In this document: positions 6,638 through 6,808 of the stretch, in pieces
How the letters are laid out: every line of letters begins with the position of its first letter
How positions within the stretch are numbered: the first letter of the stretch is position 1
NCBI GenBank assembly: GCA_002344425.1
Contig: DDTV01000015.1
Span: 1 to 6,808 of the forward strand
From: Candidatus Falkowbacteria bacterium UBA2355
GTDB lineage: Bacteria > Patescibacteriota > Patescibacteriia > Patescibacteriales > Patescibacteriaceae
DNA length: 6,808 nt
Direction of reading: 5' to 3'
Program-made: the position numbers and the translations under genes
The notes under the pieces: generated by a model
What the model saw: only the letters and a program-made list of their open reading frames with translations
The model's database searches: none
Told to the model about the DNA's origin: nothing

Positions 6638-6808
6638 TTAAATTTTTATTTTCTGCTTAAACATCATCCAATCTATCGCCGCCCGCAAAGCGGTAGTCAT
6701 CAAGGCAACGCGAATAACAATCAAGCCTTCGTGCCAGCCGCTGGCCACTATCCTAAGAAAAACAATCAAACAATCAAAGGGCAGAACCAGAAGCGGAAAA
6801 CGGCGCCG
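6638..6808 (-). CDS. C-terminal tail of a probable family 2 glycosyltransferase (partial)
   Basis: An open frame enters from the right edge and ends at TAA (6640-6638), giving the last 56 residues of a protein; it has no start in the window. The tail has a basic start (RRRF), a hydrophobic stretch FPLLVLPFDCLIVFLRIVAS, then GWHEGLIVIRVALMTTALRA, and a basic end. This layout (R-rich turn, amphipathic helix, 'GW.eG' turn, hydrophobic helix) resembles the C-terminus of WaaE/KdtX-type family 2 glycosyltransferases, where 'GFLDG..G' occupies the turn. That match is weak, from memory of the family, but it fits the glycosyltransferase neighbourhood. It lies two bases upstream of the methyltransferase ATG in the same direction, so it belongs to the same operon and shows that the transcription start lies outside the window. 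Confidence 0.6.
   Translation of the reverse strand, partial: RRRFPLLVLPFDCLIVFLRIVASGWHEGLIVIRVALMTTALRAAIDWMMFKQKIKI

Overview
The window is a gene-dense stretch of bacterial chromosome in which every supported gene lies on the minus strand, so transcription runs from high to low coordinates. No 16S rRNA or other direct lineage marker is present. Three things suggest a member of the Candidate Phyla Radiation (Patescibacteria, Parcubacteria-like). The CTP synthase is divergent, start codons lack recognisable Shine-Dalgarno sequences, and a type IV prepilin peptidase sits among small-genome-style, tightly packed glycosyltransferase genes. This placement is inference. TGA is used as a stop twice (at 2430-2428 and 5122-5120), which argues against the recoded TGA=Gly genomes of Gracilibacteria/SR1.

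In transcription order the layout has three blocks. A surface-glycan block comes first: the C-terminal tail of a probable family 2 glycosyltransferase (6808-6638), a zinc-ribbon SAM methyltransferase (6635-5814), a WbbL-like family 2 glycosyltransferase (5812-5120), an unrecognised protein with two membrane segments (5123-4500), and a polytopic GT-C/GT39-like glycosyltransferase (4498-3164). Next is a type IV prepilin peptidase (3189-2428), then CTP synthase pyrG (2428-764) and a small protein with a zinc-dependent phospholipase C-like ligand pattern (762-112). A strong rho-independent terminator on the minus strand (87-63) closes the unit.

Every junction is an overlap or a gap of 1-2 nt, so the genes probably form one translationally coupled operon whose promoter lies beyond the right edge. 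The first five genes look like glycan assembly or modification at the cell envelope: cytoplasmic sugar transfer by GT2 enzymes, methylation, then lipid-linked sugar transfer outside the membrane by the GT-C protein. The peptidase would serve pilus or pseudopilus assembly. PyrG supplies CTP for nucleic acids, and CTP is also used for sugar and lipid activation. The link between these roles is inferred from gene order only. Most of the content is ordinary for such genomes. The items most worth a second look are the altered glutaminase loop of PyrG, the metal-site protein coupled to pyrG, and the unrecognised two-helix protein.
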